A stretch of DNA of 64,000 nt from Nissolia schottii (Eukaryota; Streptophyta; Magnoliopsida; Fabales; Fabaceae), in the NCBI GenBank assembly GCA_003254905.1, contig QANU01099245.1, positions 1 to 64,000 of the forward strand, in the 5' to 3' direction. Position numbers and translations under genes: made by a program. A model generated the notes under the pieces. That model saw only the letters and a list, made by a program, of their open reading frames with translations, was not told the origin of the DNA and ran no database searches. Positions 1-10,769 of this stretch are shown piece by piece. Numbering within the stretch: the stretch's first letter is position 1; each line of letters opens with the position of its first letter.

Positions 1-1713
1 TTCATTCGGTTCCACAGTCTCAGGATTCAGAGCTTGTACCGAGGTAGATACTTCGGAACACTAATTTATATCACATTATATATATTACTTGAATGTGATA
101 TTATACTTAGTAGATTAATAATATCCTTAATCTTTGCATGATTTTGATTATTTCATCATAATGGATCAGTTTTATCATTTTTATATTATCATAAGAGTTT
201 AACTTCTATACAATAGTGCAAAATTGTTTTAATATTTGGAATGATTTGATCAAATACATTTTATAAAATAAATTTATCCTATCAATGGATAGAGACTAAA
301 CTCTTATCATAATTATATTGAATATTAGATATATTTTTAATAACCGGTCCTTTTCACTTTAAATGGTGAATGTAGCTGATATTTGATTTTTTTTTGTCTA
401 ATTTTAAAAGCATTCAAATTGAAAAATAGGTAAGCATGTTTCTCCCTTTTTTTTGGAAGTTTTGTTACCAATTTAGATTTTGATTTTAAAATATTACATG
501 TGACTCTCTTTTAATTATATTTTACGTTAAAGAAGAAAAAAAGCATTTTTTTTTTATAATTTTGTTACACATTTTTTATTTGAAAAGTGACTAAAGTTAC
601 TAAATCTTTCACATATTGTAGCTGATTTCTCTCTCATAATAGTTGTTAGGTTCGTTGTTACCATTTTATTTTCGTTTTGCATAATTCCACTCATAAATAC
701 AAATTTATAATATTTTAATTAAAGAATATTAATAAAATTAATTCCTAGCGTTTTGAATATGCAGACGATAATTATATCATCAAATAATTATATATATAAT
801 ATGCACTATATAATTGATTGAGATTGATTAAGTTATACGGTTTTATTATTTCTCAAATCATATCCTATTATATATTATATAATTATATAACACGTTTTAT
901 ATAGGATTGAGATTTTTTAAAATGATACGATTTTTGTCTTTTCTCATGTTATATCATGTGTATTTTCTATTGACTTTAAATTATTGAATTCTTAAATATT
1001 TGTTCTAGTGCTAATAATTTCCAAATATTGCTAATGAATAAGTCAAAGAGCAGTTTTTTTTTAAACGAGAACAAAAAAGTTCATTCATAAATAATCATAA
1101 CAACACTTACAAGTCGAAAAATATGTATTAAATTTAACATTAATAAAAAAAATAAATATATTCTATATCCTGAATTAATTGAAGATATGTAGGTTGTAGC
1201 TATGCTCTTTGTTCATAAATTATCGATGTCTAAACATCTTTTATATTGGAGACTAATACAAGTGTTGTAGTTTGAAGAATGCATTATGCTTCCTTTCATA
1301 GTGATCCGGATATCTTCATCATTTGTAAATTTTCTATAAAAGAAACACCACAAAAAAAACAAAAACACCCAAGAACGAGGAACAGAGACAACCACATAAA
1401 GGGGAAGCGAAAAACAACAACAAATGGGACGAAAAGCACAATATTTGGTATTTTAGAAAATAGATTTGAACTATTTATTGAATCATAATCCTAAATAATG
1501 AAAGATGAAAAAGTGGTGGAGCTACCACTAAAGAAGAAGGATGACAACTCATTAAAATCCTCACCAAAATTGAAGCTCAGAAGAAGATGAGAGAGAAGAA
1601 AGAAAATAGGGTTAGGGTTGACTTGTCAAGGAGCAATATTGGATTCATCTAAATGATTATTGTATACTTTTTAAGGTTGAGCAAATATTTGGTCAATGAT
1701 TCGATTTCTAGTT
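1..1713. other. AT-rich intergenic DNA, no gene recognised
   Basis: This stretch is very AT-rich, with many short A and T runs. The open frames are short and have no recognisable protein similarity or plausible splice partners. I see no RNA gene or well-bounded repeat in it. Confidence 0.6.
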
Positions 1714-1721
1714 GTGTGTAT

Positions 1722-2413
1722 CATGGTTATCAAACTCGCGAGTTTAAGTAAACTCGTGGAACCTTCGTAAACTAGGATCGTAAACTCGTACGAGTTTATC
1801 TATTATTAAAAAAATATTTTAAAAAATTATTTAAAAAAATTATTATGCTACAAAAATATATTTAATAAAACTTGAAATTCATAAATACATTTATATCCAT
1901 AACAAAGCACAAATAAAGATGAAATATATGAGTTCTAAGTTCAATTCATACATAATACATATAACATAATACATAGTATTGACTACTGAACATCACAAGA
2001 AGCGAATTTGTGACGATGATGTCTTCAATATAGAACACTAAAGCACAAATAGCAATGCAGAGGTCACGCACCCTGGTGGGAAAGATCCCTGAGCAAAGGA
2101 TGAAATACATACGACGGATTAGCGACGGAGCACGATTGTAGGCGCAACTGTAAATGATAACTCTAAAATACTTAAATGACCTAAATCTAAAAACTCATAG
2201 TTATGGAAAACAATATCAAACTTGTTTTGTTTCTAAAAAAAAAATTAAAAAAAAAAACTGCCTGTGTGGTAAACTCGTAAAATCGGGAGTAAACTCGCGA
2301 TTTTATGCGAGTTTACCCAGAAACGAGTTTACATGCGAGTTAGCTCGATTTTACAACCTAAACTCGTAAAATCGTACGATTTTACGTGTTAAATCGTGAT
2401 TTTAATAACTATG
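1722..2413. mobile_element. Non-autonomous hAT-like MITE, 692 bp
   Basis: The left end reads CATGGTTATCAAACTCGCG and the inverted right end reads CATAGTTATTAAAATCACG, an imperfect terminal inverted repeat. Both ends are directly abutted by the 8-bp sequence GTGTGTAT (1714-1721 and 2414-2421). An 8-bp target duplication is the hallmark of hAT transposition. Both sub-terminal regions are dense in small palindromes built from AAACTCG and AAATCGTACGATTT. No transposase frame is present, so the element would have been moved in trans. Confidence 0.8.
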
Positions 2414-2421
2414 GTGTGTAT

Positions 2422-3144
2422 AAAAAAAGGCTTTATTTGGAGAGGAAGAATATTTTTTAAAAAGCGTGGATTCAAATTTATACATTTATTCTTCATTAAT
2501 GAACATCATGCAATGCAAATTACTTCATCAACCAATGTTGGGTCGATGTATGGGCTATATTACGTTTATTTTTTTGGTTTTAATTTCCTGGGCCTGATAG
2601 AGTAACGTTCAAACTTGACCCATCTTGTGTTGTATATCCAAGAAACGGCGAGTCAACATTTTAAGAAGCTGACTTCCCGCCATGTCACTCACCAAACTAA
2701 AAGCGGCGCGTGGATCTCTCCGCTGCTCATTTCATGCCTCACAGCTTCTTCCATACCTATTTTCCCTCCCTTTTCTCTCTTCTCCCCCACACAAACTCTT
2801 GACAATTTTGTCCCCATCATCCTTTTCTCCTCACCAAACACACTCTCTCTCTACAATACAATTTTCCTTCAACTAACTCTCTAATTCCCTTCTTCCTCAA
2901 CATTTCTAGATCTAAGCACTCCAATTTTCTCCCCCGTCACCATTCTCCTTCGATTCCATTCAATTTCACTTCTCTTCCAGTTCTAATTACATGGATTACC
3001 GCAACTTCAACATTCTCAATAACGCCACCATTTGATCTAATTCCGATTCATTTTTCTTATGTTTCCCAATCAATTCCACAACGAGTCGTCCAAAATTTTA
3101 AAAAATAAAGGTGAATTAATTATTACCACACAAAACGTAAATCA
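2422..3144. promoter_or_regulatory. Upstream region and CT-rich leader of the NHL gene
   Basis: The stretch from about 2750 to 2990 is strongly C/T-rich on the plus strand, as many plant 5' leaders are. It runs into the ATG at 3145. No TATA box or start site can be assigned with confidence. Confidence 0.35.
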
Positions 3145-3861
3145 ATGAGCATGGAATCGGAACCAAAACCGATCCTACAGAAACCACCCGGCTACAGAGA
3201 TCCCAGCTTCACCCCGACGCCGCGGAAACCCGTCATCCTGCCGCCATCCTTCCAGCCGAAACGGAGGCGGCGGGGCTTCTGCCGGATATGCTTCTGCACC
3301 TGCTGCATCATCATCCTCGTAATCGTCTTCGCCACCATCATCGCCGCCGCGCTCATCTACGCCGTCTTCGATCCCTCCCTGCCGGAGTTCCACCTGGCGT
3401 CCTTCCGCGTCCCCAAGCTGAACTTCACGGAGAACTCTGACGGCGCCTTTCTGAGCGCCGACACTGCGGCGAGGGTGGAGGTGAAGAACCGGAACAGGAA
3501 GATGGTGTGGAACTTGGAGGACATCACGGTGGCGGTTGCGGCGGATAACGGAGACCTAAGACTGGGGTCCACGAAGGTGAGAGGGGGATTGGAGGTGAGG
3601 GAGAATAAGGTGGCGTCGTTGAAAGTTGAGACGAGCGTGAGGAAGGTGGCGTTGGGGGAGAGGCAGAAGAAGAGGGTGAAAAGCATGTTCCAGAGCGGAG
3701 GTTTGGTGCCGTTTGTGGAGGTTCGGAGCAGGACTGCGGTTGGGACGCAGGGTTGGAGTTCAGCTTCGGTTGGGGTCACTTTGGCATGTGGCGGTGTCAC
3801 CATGAGGCAACTTGACAACGGAGACGCGCCACTGTGTTCCGTCACGCTCCTCGAATGGTGA
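3145..3861 (+). CDS. NDR1/HIN1-like (LEA-2 family) membrane protein
   Basis: Single-exon gene for 238 residues. A proline- and basic-rich cytosolic N-terminus (about 1-45, ending KRRRRGFCR) is followed by a cysteine-containing hydrophobic segment at about 46-74 that should be a signal anchor. Next comes a beta-rich LEA-2/NHL domain (about 90-215) with the typical run 'V.NRNRKMVWNLEDITV'. Proteins of this type sit in the plasma membrane or ER with the C-terminal domain outside the cytosol; members such as NDR1 and NHL3 act in pathogen responses, but many have no known role. The ATG at 3145 is followed by a second ATG at 3151, and either could be used. The coding part is much more GC-rich than its surroundings, common for intronless NHL genes. 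Specific function is inference only. Confidence 0.88.
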   Translation: MSMESEPKPILQKPPGYRDPSFTPTPRKPVILPPSFQPKRRRRGFCRICFCTCCIIILVIVFATIIAAALIYAVFDPSLPEFHLASFRVPKLNFTENSDGAFLSADTAARVEVKNRNRKMVWNLEDITVAVAADNGDLRLGSTKVRGGLEVRENKVASLKVETSVRKVALGERQKKRVKSMFQSGGLVPFVEVRSRTAVGTQGWSSASVGVTLACGGVTMRQLDNGDAPLCSVTLLEW

Positions 3862-4316
3862 GTAACTTCCGATTCGAATCGTCCATCCCGACAAAGTTCG
3901 TTTTACTTTACGATAACTAACAAAATGCAGTCAGAGATGAGCACTTCATGTCTACCAATCTTTTTTGTTTTTCCTTTCTTTTCTTTCACTTTAGTTTTTT
4001 CCTCTTAAATAGCAGTTACAAAACTACTTTGGATGTGCATAATGAATAAGTGAGAAGGTAAAATTGTTTATAGGCATTTTTGGTATAACAAAAGTTGAAT
4101 ACTAAAAACAGTTATTCACTTCGATTTTCTTTATTAGATGTAATAGATATAATATTAATCTATGTAGTTGTTAAAGTCCAACAAAATAATCTCTAGAGCC
4201 GGGTTTGATTACTAAGACAGGATATGAATATAGAGACATTGAAACATAGACATGACTTCAATACTTTACCTTGATTTATTATATTTGGTCATGTTTAACT
4301 TTTTTAAGGGTTTAAC
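3862..4316. other. 3' flank of NHL gene, no further gene
   Basis: The sequence becomes AT-rich directly after the stop codon and presumably holds the 3' UTR. No further coding or RNA gene is recognisable. Confidence 0.5.
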
Positions 4317-4690
4317 TAACAAGTGCTCTTGCACTTGTTAAATAACTCAAAACGGAATGTTTTATTAATTTTAACAAAAATGCTACATGTACACTCATAC
4401 ATACATCATTAATAATACACAAACTTTATTCTCATCAGTGCATAAACATTACAAACGTATAGATGATATTTTCTATTATACTTAATTAAGTGCGCAAACA
4501 TTACAGGCATTAAAACACAAACTTTATGTATACAAGTATAGGGTGTATGTATGTTGTATACTTTTTGGTGTACGTATAGTAGGACTCTAATTTTAATGCT
4601 TAATATTGCCTTTAAGATACACCAATTTTATTTTTTCAATGAAATTTTACTACTTTTGGTTCCAAAACAAGTGTCATAAAGACACTTGTT
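4317..4690. mobile_element. Small element with hairpin ends, copy I, split by another MITE
   Basis: Each end is a perfect short hairpin: TAACAAGTGC / GCACTTGTTA (4317-4340, 4-nt loop) on the left and AACAAGTGTC / GACACTTGTT (4666-4690, 5-nt loop) on the right. The DNA just inside the left hairpin resembles that of copy II (4717-4859). The copy is longer because a separate repeat (about 4376-4578) lies inside it; without that insert it would be about 170 bp, close to copy II. No coding capacity. The class is not assigned. Confidence 0.6.
4376..4578 (+). mobile_element. Short MITE, copy 1 of an inverted pair
   Basis: About 200 bp that match the reverse complement of 36990-37198 over their whole length with moderate divergence. 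Shared blocks include CTCATACATACATCATTAAT, ATTATACTTAATTAAGTGC and CATTAAAACACAAACTTTAT. The ends carry GTACAC / GTGTAC inverted motifs. It is inserted in the hairpin-ended element spanning 4317-4690. No open frame; superfamily undetermined. Confidence 0.7.
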
Positions 4691-4716
4691 AGCTAAACTT
4701 GTTTTATGCGTTAAGC

Positions 4717-4859
4717 TAACAAGTGCATCACTTGTTAAGAGACTTAAAATTGAATGATTTGATGTTTTCAATGCATTGAACATTGGACATTTTTTATTTT
4801 TCTAATATAAATTTACTTCTTATGAATTCCTTAACAAGTTCCTTAAGGTAACTTGTTAA
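4717..4859. mobile_element. Small element with hairpin ends, copy II
   Basis: Left end is the perfect hairpin TAACAAGTG / CACTTGTTA (3-nt loop, 4717-4737). Right end is TTAACAAGTT / AACTTGTTAA (4831-4859) around a loop containing the palindrome CCTTAAGG. The left interior resembles copy I at 4341-4365. About 143 bp with no coding capacity. Confidence 0.6.
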
Positions 4860-5521
4860 CCTTTCTTTTATTAACTAAGATTAAGACATTGTTGTAGTAA
4901 TTTTGAGATGAAACATTAAATGTTATTCTCCTCTTAATAAGTGCGCAAATCAAATTGCGTCATCATCTTTATAAGTGGTCAAATTGCTTATCACTTGTCC
5001 AAGAAGAATGAATCCTCTCAATTTGTTTTGTTGTCAATTCTTATTAAGTGTATCTTCCATCATCAATTGAAGTGGTGTGATCCACACACATAACAAAAAC
5101 AACAAAAAAGATTAATGACGAAAGATAATTCTTAATAATAATTGACAATAAAACATACAAATTGAGAAGATCCACACCCTTCTCTGAGAGCTTATTCGTA
5201 TTCATGTTTAAATCTAGTCTACCAAGAGTAAATCTATAATTTTATTAGATTGATCTTTTGAAGATTTTCATCACTAAATTGATTTCTTGGGCATCTAAAA
5301 ATTGGCCACTAATAATATATAACTGACTATTCTAATTGAAGTTGTTTCTTTGCTGATGATTGACCACAGGATCAAAATAGGGTGAGATGGAGATGTGTTC
5401 CATATCTATGGCGGATTACCGTCCATTGCGCAGCAAATTCAGATGCGAAGGCTTTGTGCTCATACTCGATTGTAGCAAATTTTCCTGTTTGATAGATACA
5501 GAATTCTCTTTAAGAAAAAAC
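4860..5521. other. Intergenic, nothing recognised
   Basis: AT-rich single-copy-looking DNA between two repeats. No splice-supported frame, RNA gene or clear repeat boundary was seen. Confidence 0.5.
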
Positions 5522-5538
5522 AAAGGAAGAATAAAATG

Positions 5539-5722
5539 ACCAACGGGGTTTGGTCCAAGTGGTAAGCGGCTTGGTATCGCTTAAGCAAGGTCCCGAGTTC
5601 GAGACCTTGTGTACGCAGTTATCCCCGCTGGGAGACTCACCTGCCATAGCTAGGTACGCGACCTGAGTCGACCCGGATTAGTCAAGGCAAAGCCTTGGAT
5701 ACCAGGCAGTCAACCTAAAAAA
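5539..5722 (+). mobile_element. Intact tRNA-derived SINE with 17-bp target duplication
   Basis: The body starts with a tRNA-like head holding a Pol III A-box-like TGGTCCAAGTGGTAAGCGG and a B-box-like GAGTTCGAGACC, continues with an unrelated body and ends in an A-run. The 17-bp direct repeat AAAGGAAGAATAAAATG flanks it perfectly (5522-5538 and 5723-5739), as expected for target-primed reverse transcription. The perfect flanks suggest a fairly recent insertion. Such elements are copied by LINE enzymes. Confidence 0.85.
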
Positions 5723-5739
5723 AAAGGAAGAATAAAATG

Positions 5740-7170
5740 TAAAAAAATAAAAATTGCTTGGTAAAGAGAAAAGTGTCTTGTTTACAGCTGTTTCGTTCTT
5801 CAAATGTTCAGCGGAATGTACATATTTCCATATATGAGGTTGTATTTATCAAACTATTTATTTAGGCTTCTTGTTGATAGGAATCATCACTCAATTACTA
5901 GAGAAGATTTTTTCTTCTCTTTTCAATTAAAGAATCAGTTATGGTGGGGCACCTTGGCTTAGTCAAGGAACTCGTCTTTTTTTTCTTTTTTTTCTTATCA
6001 TCTAATTGTGTGGTAATTCAAGGGGGAAAAAATTAAGTTGTGGTAGCTATTTAAGAGGTAACATATCATTCTCTTTGTTACACTGTGGCGGAAAGATAAC
6101 CTAAGGACCAAGGCTAACTTAACTTGTGAAAGAAATGGTCAGTGGTTAGCAAGAGAGGGATGTTAGAATTGCTTGAATGGTTTAACCTTGAGAAAGATAT
6201 CTAGGGGCAATCATATGTCCTCAAACCATGCATTTTTTGTTATTGTTTTCCTCTCCAGGGATCAAAATTCAAAAGCATTGTTCCTTGCTCCTATTTTCCT
6301 TCACTCGTACGAAAAAAACTTCAAAGCATGGGTCAAAAAGATATTTGTATAATTTGTAACACTAATGTTGAAGTAACTCACCTGTAGGAGAAGGAGGAGG
6401 ATTTTTTTTTTCGTTGGTTTATGAAGAAAGAAAGAGAAGATAGTTGCTGTTGCTATGAGGCCAACACCATGATTTTGGTGAAGTACCTCTTTCAACAAGA
6501 CAATATAAAAAGCCTAGTTAAAAAGTCGATTCAACACAATGACAGTAAAACTCTTTTACTTATAAACCAAAAAATATAATAATCAAATGATGTTCCAATT
6601 TCAAAATTTGAGTTTAACCATAATAACAAATTTATTAAAATAAATAAGTTTGTGCAGTATACATATTACCAAAATAATATATTGGTTGGGCTGTGGAGAA
6701 TTTAAAAGGTAATGCTTGAAGGAGGAGCAAGAGGGTTGAAATGGAGGTGTAAATTGGTTGTTATATAGAGGCGGTGGTGGGTGCAAAGGGATTTTGTGAT
6801 ACGGAGGTGGGTGGAGAGGGAAGTGAAAAATGAAGAGGGATAAGGGTTGGAAGTATATACTAATTCGAATTGAGATCATCCTATGAAGTGTGAGATCTTA
6901 ACCAACATTTTAGTCAACAAATTGGTAAGGGAAGGGGAATTAAGCTTTCTTTTTTATTATTTTTTTCATTAAGGTGATTTTAGAATATTAGAAATTATTT
7001 GGACGTAAAGAAGATGACTAATTTAAAAATTTTAAGAGGTGATTAATGTAATTTTTATTAATTTCGGAAGACGTTGATGTAATTTTTCATTAAACTTAAT
7101 ATTTAAAAAAAAATAGTAAATAGAAACAACGGAAACAAAACAACCAAGCATTCAAAGAATAAAAATCCTA
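5740..7170. other. Intergenic, nothing recognised
   Basis: No gene is supported. The minus-strand frame near 6601-6879 is proline-rich and low in complexity with no recognisable domain. No bounded repeat was identified. Confidence 0.45.
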
Positions 7171-7697
7171 GGTTTGATTTGGTAATGTTGTGACTCTTTA
7201 AAAGAAGTTGAGCTTTTTGGGCTTTTTAAAAGTTGTTATTAAAAAGTTATAGTAATATTTTTTGGTAAAATAATATAAAAATTGCTCTTAAAATATAAAC
7301 CGATTATAATTGATATAATATTTGGTAAATCTATCACTAAATTGTTCTAAATAAACACAATCCATAAGAATAATATTTGGTAAAAATATCGTTAAGTTGT
7401 TCTTAAATATAAACTGATTATAATTAATATAAATAGTAAAAGAATATTCTTATTTTAATGTTTCATTAATGATTGAATGACAAAATTTGAATTTTATTAA
7501 AATATAATATTATTTGAATTTTTTCAAATCTTGCAGAGACGATGTCAGCTCTAAAATGTTTGTTTTCAGAGTTACTAGGAGTATCCCCTAACTCTCAAAA
7601 ATCAGGAGCAAAAACTTTTCAACTTTTCAAATACAAAAAATTGACTTGTACTTTTTGAGAGTAAAAGTGTCTTCTCAAAAAGCTTTACCAAACCAAC
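7171..7697. mobile_element. MITE-like repeat with TTTGGTAA ends
   Basis: The left end (GGTTTGATTTGGTAATG) and the inverted right end (GCTTGTTGGTTTGGTAAAG) share a TTTGGTAA core. Several more TTTGGTAAA boxes occur inside. A second, diverged left end (GACTTGATTTGGTAAT) begins at about 7710 and runs to about 7915, so two relatives appear to sit head to tail. No target duplication could be fixed. Confidence 0.5.
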
Positions 7698-7927
7698 AAG
7701 CTTGTCTTTGACTTGATTTGGTAATATTATGATTTTTTCACAGTCGTTGAGTTCTTCGACTCTCTAAAAATTACTCTCATAAAGTTATATCAGTGTTGTT
7801 TGGTAAAAAAAAAAAAAGTTAATTCTCAATAAGTAGAAGTTAAAGGAGTAGTATTTGGTAAACATATTTTAAACGTGCTCTTTGTATATAAATTTACTAT
7901 AATAAACATAAACATTAAATAAAATAA

Positions 7928-8070
7928 TGATTAAATGTGTTTTTAGCCTGTAAAAAATTAAAAATTATGTTTTGTCCCTGAAATTTTTTTGTTAAAAATT
8001 AGTTCCTGAAAAAAAAAATTGATAGGATTTAGTTTCTCTCATTAAAATATAATATTAACGGCTAACGTAA
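7928..8070. repeat. Probable dispersed TE fragment
   Basis: The segment has a style common in plant TE termini, with phrases such as 'ttttgtccctgaaa' and 'ttagttcctgaa'. Similar phrasing recurs near 27140-27300, 42475-42560 and 61550-61660. The element type and ends cannot be set by eye. Confidence 0.3.
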
Positions 8071-8786
8071 CAGCTAAATTTATCACGTGACACGTCACGT
8101 GACACAACCCATCCATCTCAAAACCCGATCCCTCTGTTTCCAACCACCCATCATCATATTTCTCATCCTCTCTCTGCAACTTCAGTTCCCAATTCTCCCC
8201 CATATGCCACCTACACTCTATGTCGACCTTTGTCCTCGCCACCACCAACCACCAACTTATCACACCACAACCTCGTTACAACCAACATTTTTGTTCTCCA
8301 TCTCTCACCATAGCTGCATTTTCACCACAAGCTCACCCTCACAGCACCTTAACCTCACTCTCCATAGCCATCGATAGTTGGCGGTTGGCGGCGACCATAC
8401 AAAAATGTAGATCCTATTAATTTTATTTCTGATACACTTATATGTGTATGAGTTTTATCAACTTTTTGCATGGGTGTACGTTGTCACTTGTATACAAGTG
8501 GTTAAAGTTGGCACTAGACAAAGAACGTTTGCATAACAACTGTGTAATTCTTTTTACTGCATCCATTCACTTGTAATTCTTTTTTGGGGGCCGAAATTAA
8601 ATTCAAAATTTAAACCTAAATCTTTTCCTACATCAGTGGATCCACATTCTGTGTAGAAGCAATAAAAATAGTGGACCCATACTAACCCATAAACAATTTA
8701 GAAACACTAACACTAATCGGCCCATGTCACTTCCTGTCTCCTTAGTTATGGGAAGAATTCATGGGAAGATATATATATATATATAN

Positions 8787-8826
<40 letters not shown>

Positions 8827-9640
8827 AAGAGGGAATTCATGTCAAGGGTGCCCACAAGTTGAATTGGGTTGAGTTTAGGGTAAAATAAAATTTAATTTGA
8901 GTAAATGAATTTCGATTGAGTTGGATCAATTTTACAAAATAAATATTTCAAACCCAACTCAACCTGATGTTAATTAGATTTGATTGGGTGTTGGGTTGCG
9001 TTTGTTTTAAAGAAAAAAATTAATAATGACTAATGCAAATAGAAAAAACACACTATTTCTCTATTTTTAAAATAAAAATTACTCACTAGAACGTACTAGA
9101 ATGAATTTGATATCACAATAATCACATTTTCTTTCAAAATCTTCTTTCTCCTTTTTCTCAAATCTCTTAGATTTTGTTCAATGTTCATTTTTTATGTATA
9201 AAAATAATACAATCACACAATATGACAGAGAGAAGAAGTGAGGAATGCTCCCATTGAATCACTAGTAGGATAAGAACTTACGGATGATTTAGGAGAAACA
9301 AGAAAAAAGACTTTGAGGAAAAAGATTGAACGTGATTGTGACGAAGGAGCAAAGAATTTTTTTTTTTTATATATAAAAATCCAGATAATTGAGTTGTTGG
9401 GATTTATATGCGCCAAAAGTTATACAAATAAACCTAATAAGCCGACTCAACACAAAAAGATTAATTTGGGTTGGCAACGGACGCATGTGCATCCATTGTC
9501 GAGCACAAAATGAGAACCGAAATAAAAGGTTTGGGCTTGAGAGACCCGAAATCCCAAACAGAAAAACCCTATTTGTAGTTCTCTTGTTCGTGTCTTTGGG
9601 CCTTTGGCTCTCCTTTACACCCCAAAAAAAGAAAAGGAGC
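8071..9640. other. Intergenic with a (TA)n run and one N
   Basis: A long TA microsatellite occupies about 8769-8823 and includes one unresolved base at 8786. The open frames at 8087-8420 are low in complexity and rich in His, Thr and Ser, without domains. Nothing else is supported before the CT-rich region near 9650. Confidence 0.45.
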
Positions 9641-10769
9641 AAAACCCCTCAAACACCGCCAAGCCTCCTACTCCTTCTCACACTCACATCGATTCAGCAC
9701 CCACCACCGGCGGCGACTTCGACTGCAACCACCGGTGGCCGCAGAAAGCCTAGGACAGCGGCGGCGCGACTTCTTCTCTGTCTTCTCACAGCCGTGCTGT
9801 TTTTCTCCCTCTCTTCTACGGTTATTGAACCCCTTCCCTTTCTGTTTCATTTGATTCTCATTCTTTTTAGTTGTTTGAACTGGCAGCTTAGTGCTTCCTG
9901 TTTCCTGTTTCCTGCTTGGGGTTACTACTTCTCCTTCCATTTCTGGAATGTTCTCTTTGTTTTAGTTGTTGTTAGTGCTTAGTGCTTCCCCGTTTTATTT
10001 TGGTACTGTCAACTATGGTTGGTTTGCATGTTCTCTTTATTTTTTTTTATATATTGATTGATATTCTTTGGTGGTGCTATTTGGTCAATTTCATATATGA
10101 CATGGAGGATTGAATATTCTGCAGGCATTGCTGGTCTTCTTAGATCAGCTTGTCTAGGCTTTGTTGTTCCCTGTTTGAACAATTTAGTTTATTTTATGTT
10201 GAAATTGGTAATGTAATGTTGGTCAATCCCGTACCTGTGCAACTTAGTTCCTGACCTTTACTTTGTCTCCCCTGCATCTCCACCTGTCACCACGTCATCC
10301 CACCCCTTACTTCCTCCACCACAGTGCCACCAGGTACTTGTTATTGTGATATGGGTATTGCTCCATTTTGTTGGATATGCGGTGTTCTGCATATGATCTT
10401 TTTTATGTGGTGTTAGTGAGTCATATGTTGATTCACGAGATTGGTTGAGGTGAAGCTAGCGAAATGATAAGAATTGTGTTGGATTTTGAAGGTAGGTTGA
10501 GTGGTTATGTTAAAAAATTCATTGCATTTTGCAGTGTTATTCTGAGTCCATTTTTTCAAATTTATCTCCTATATTTTTTTGGGGTGCTTTTTCATTGTTT
10601 AGGATTCCTTTTTCTCCTCTGAATCGACTAACAAGAACTAATAAAGCAACAGACAGTCTTTAGCATTTCAGCCATAAGCCTGCTTGTCTGTGTGTCTTGC
10701 ACATGGAATGAACACTGAACCCTGCCCTTTGGGTTTTTCCAGATCATTGTATTGTTGTTCGCATTGAAG
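9641..10769 (+). other. Probable 5' UTR exon and leader intron of RRP41
   Basis: From about 9650 to 9800 the plus strand is C-rich, like a plant leader. A TTTTTCCAG acceptor ends at 10742, 27 bases before the RRP41 start codon, suggesting that an intron separates an upstream non-coding exon from the first coding exon. The donor site could not be fixed, so the start of transcription is inference. Confidence 0.4.

Noticed and set aside
3357-3845. 162-residue minus-strand frame opposite the NHL gene
   Set aside because: It is the GC-rich antisense shadow of the real gene and has no domain.
8840-9010. 'gggtgcccacaagttgaattggg' stretch as a hAT MITE end
   Set aside because: The left end looks TE-like, but no inverted partner or target duplication could be found.
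9389-9982. 197-residue plus-strand frame upstream of RRP41
   Set aside because: Low-complexity Leu/Ser/Thr/Phe composition from CT-rich leader DNA; better explained as 5' UTR.
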